From: an uncultured Ruminococcus sp.
GTDB lineage: Bacteria; Bacillota; Clostridia; Oscillospirales; Acutalibacteraceae
Length of the DNA stretch: 48,367 bases
Direction of reading: 5' to 3'
NCBI GenBank assembly: GCA_902761345.1
Contig: CACWKD010000009.1
Location: 1-48,367, forward strand
Positions 47,501-48,367 of this stretch are shown here, piece by piece. Below the pieces are notes generated by a model that saw nothing but the letters and a program-made list of their open reading frames with translations, had not been told where the DNA came from and searched no databases. How positions within the stretch are numbered: position 1 is the first letter of the stretch; each line of letters starts with the position of its first letter. A program made the position numbers and the translations under genes.

Positions 47501-48367
47501 GGCGATAAGGTTGAGTGGAAGTACACCGTAACAAACAACGGTGAATATAAACTCACTGATCTTGTATTCTCTGATAACGCAGATACAAACTTTAATATTC
47601 CGATACTTGAAGCAGGCAAAGATGTTGATTATTCCGTAACGACGGTTATAGCTAAGGAAGATGTAGTTGACGGTAAATTTACCCGTTCTGCAAAGGTAAA
47701 CTCAGCAGAGAGTCTTTCAGTTGAAACTTCGGATTGCGTGAGAGTTATAGTACCCGATGTTTCTGTGGAAAAGACAGCCGACAAGAAAAAATACAATAAT
47801 GATGAAACAGTTATATTCACAGATGTTATTACCAACAAAGGCGATACTATACTTACAAATGTTGTTGTAACTGAGGATCTTGACGGTACGTTTACAGATA
47901 TACCCGAAAACTGTATAGCAGACGGTAAGAAGTTGACTATTCCTGAGATTCCGATTGGTGAGAGCGTTACTGTTAAGTATACCGTTCCGCTTAATAATAC
48001 GGAAGAGAACAGCATTGTAAGTACCGTTAGTGTTGTATCTGATCAGAAAGCTTCTGATGAAGCGTCTTTGACAGTTGTAATTATACCTGATGTTGATAGT
48101 TCCACAGACAGTTCTACGGATACCACAACGGACAGTACAACCGATACAACAACAGATACAACAACAGATACTACAACGGACAGTACAACCGATACAACAA
48201 AAGATACAACAACAGACAGTACGACCGATTCAACAACAGATACCACAACGGACAGTACGACTGATACAACAACAGATACCACAACAGACAGTACGACTGA
48301 TACAACAACAGATACCACAACGGACAGTACGACTGATACGACAACAGATACCGCAACAGACAGTACG
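44597..48367 (+). CDS. Giant repeat-domain surface protein, main part (runs off the window)
   Basis: The frame is open from 44513 to the last base, over 1280 codons; ATG 44597 is the first Met but has no good ribosome binding site, so it probably belongs to the interrupted gene upstream. It begins with a Tyr/Asp/Trp-rich region, then a fibronectin-III-like domain (about 45730-46065). Six DUF11-like repeats follow, starting near 46070, 46405, 46760, 47110, 47450 and 47755. Last comes a TDTTTDST linker (from about 48090) that continues past the edge. Order and sequence match the protein at 1-2268 (for example MTSDQPRYREDE here and MTADQPTYNKTD there). A dockerin may follow outside the window. 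Confidence 0.85.
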   Translation, partial: MEFVNKIIEMIENGEIDDKFGPLLGFRRYDNGNGTYYVNWDNWSYYQEDETEYRPGYWEYKYYNEFYFNYRSKDGIDSSGDRQIYYVQKRFNGRSPWQNARDELFKDGYITRIYMYEQERTWYWSGGYSSNTYPCLTPDERYYELLDIFIDVLDEIGAKINYNESFIPIKDLSQATKKRVSELGGITLGIGPKYQLLPNYHYDRDEEGNYDNTKENKLHEDYEQGLIGDFFYDDVTINAAPIMTENYNEEKERLEIPVQELFQELGKEKGIVYNIVNRVQLTKLGTTFNGTQIDLGKRQTYKNYQEYHDPWYSEGNVYFINGEFVTNYNTGYTPTEGWNSTSYWDSSNGEYYYSYSRNEVATVRNTEYKYGELVFVSKPSPVRDLAYDPTSESLSWNAPDDYGYGKDSEGNPKKDSVVKLDKYKLVVTDQNGTPVYETTIKPTANGKVTFDIKKANIPEGVLDFNVYAVNILCDSLPNTVEDITIAFPAIEFKMTSDQPRYREDETVVITQTLKNVGAYDLTNVKLVQILKGDYIDPDTTVTIYDTTITIPELKKGAIVEFVMNVPTSAAVNGIISNRAEVTADQEINAVQSFKLPVIHPALEVTKKLDKALYHPTDKITYTDTIVNTGDVPMRQIKVTEDNSKGSFVDLDAKKVTTTDDNGVIIIKKLDPGEIIILKYAIAAEDVDTEAKGETSTSLTASTVVDDKEVTSAAVTEYRIVDPKLTVTAEANKDTYPTSEDVVYTYVLKNDGECDLRNVTVIFDANGTYSENEYGKSKNGNFVIDVLEPGQEVTVQFIVSSADTKAGELVNNVKVVCDENLVYDNTLSFEKTITADIAEIGLDILKLADSKIHFIGDKAVFTTRVENTGELPITNITIKENLDGKYTMGQGAAILNGDTVVIGELYPGESYSYTYEVDCGDNVENMQLTSTAIVNADEFEEMTKSVTIDVYKLSLDLKSVVDNSKEYMVGDKVEWKYTVTNNGEYKLTDLVFSDNADTNFNIPILEAGKDVDYSVTTVIAKEDVVDGKFTRSAKVNSAESLSVETSDCVRVIVPDVSVEKTADKKKYNNDETVIFTDVITNKGDTILTNVVVTEDLDGTFTDIPENCIADGKKLTIPEIPIGESVTVKYTVPLNNTEENSIVSTVSVVSDQKASDEASLTVVIIPDVDSSTDSSTDTTTDSTTDTTTDTTTDTTTDSTTDTTKDTTTDSTTDSTTDTTTDSTTDTTTDTTTDSTTDTTTDTTTDSTTDTTTDTATDST
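48097..48367 (+). repeat. Ser/Thr/Asp coding tandem repeat
   Basis: Imperfect repeats of short units such as TDTTTDST form an extended linker up to the window edge. It replaces the TGKTDSET linker of the paralogue at the start of the window, so the two linkers arose or diverged separately. Confidence 0.85.

Noticed and set aside
48043-48356. Minus-strand Val/Ser-rich and Leu/Tyr-rich frames at the window end
   Set aside because: Same by-product of a Thr/Asp coding repeat read on the other strand.

Overview
The window looks like a chromosome segment from a low-GC, Gram-positive, probably spore-forming gut Clostridia, most likely Ruminococcus or a close Oscillospiraceae relative. The evidence is two dockerin modules, a SpoVG homologue, Firmicutes-type ECF and FMN-riboswitch logic, a type A-looking RNase P RNA, canonical sigma-A promoters and strong AGGAGG-type ribosome binding sites. 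No phage, transposase, CRISPR array or tRNA gene was seen. The taxonomic call is inference; the gene content is read from the sequence.

Layout. (1) 1-2268: the C-terminal part of a large surface/secreted protein with DUF11-like repeats, a Thr/Asp/Ser-rich tandem-repeat linker and a truncated dockerin. (2) 2475-8690: an OmpR-type response regulator and its sensor kinase, a D-Ala-D-Ala carboxypeptidase whose ribosome binding site lies inside a perfect hairpin, glucose-6-phosphate isomerase, a small P-loop protein and SpoVG. (3) 8719-13370: a vWA-domain protein, a DUF3343-like protein, a cysteine-desulfurase-family gene broken by an internal deletion, and the anaerobic ribonucleotide reductase NrdD behind an NrdR-like box. 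(4) 13714-14770: a complete FMN-riboswitch/terminator/ribU unit. (5) 14817-16650: an AT-rich accessory island of four unrecognised small genes with their own sigma-A promoter. (6) 16709-28944: a complete de novo UMP pathway on the minus strand, in the order pyrC-carA-carB-(hypothetical)-(dockerin amidase)-pyrK-pyrD-pyrF-(HAD-pyrE fusion)-pyrB-pyrI, from one sigma-A promoter. (7) 29085-29668: a small possibly spore-associated protein and a small lipoprotein, convergent. (8) 29760-41950: a long co-directional run: ruvC-ruvA-ruvB, glmM, an rRNA-type methyltransferase, ecfA1-ecfA2-ecfT, truA, a DUF5711-like protein, a CvpA-family protein and a ClpE-like ATPase. (9) 41994-42410: rnpB with promoter and terminator. 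(10) 43302-48367: a second giant repeat surface protein, paralogous to the one at position 1. Its 5' part is broken by two in-frame stops and a frame change, and its 3' part is open to the window edge.

How the parts work together. RibU, made under FMN control, is a substrate-binding S component that needs an energy-coupling module; EcfA1-A2-T about 20 kb away can supply it. The pyr cluster encodes all six steps from bicarbonate/glutamine to UMP, including the two-subunit NAD-linked dihydroorotate dehydrogenase and a regulatory chain for aspartate transcarbamoylase. The two surface proteins and the amidase are exported; two of these three carry dockerins, so they may be displayed on cohesin scaffolds.

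The most notable features are the HAD-PyrE fusion that keeps an internal ribosome binding site, the dockerin amidase inside a pyrimidine operon, the disrupted paralogue of the repeat surface protein, and the ribosome-binding-site hairpin before the carboxypeptidase gene. I did not find a clear new defence or mobile system.
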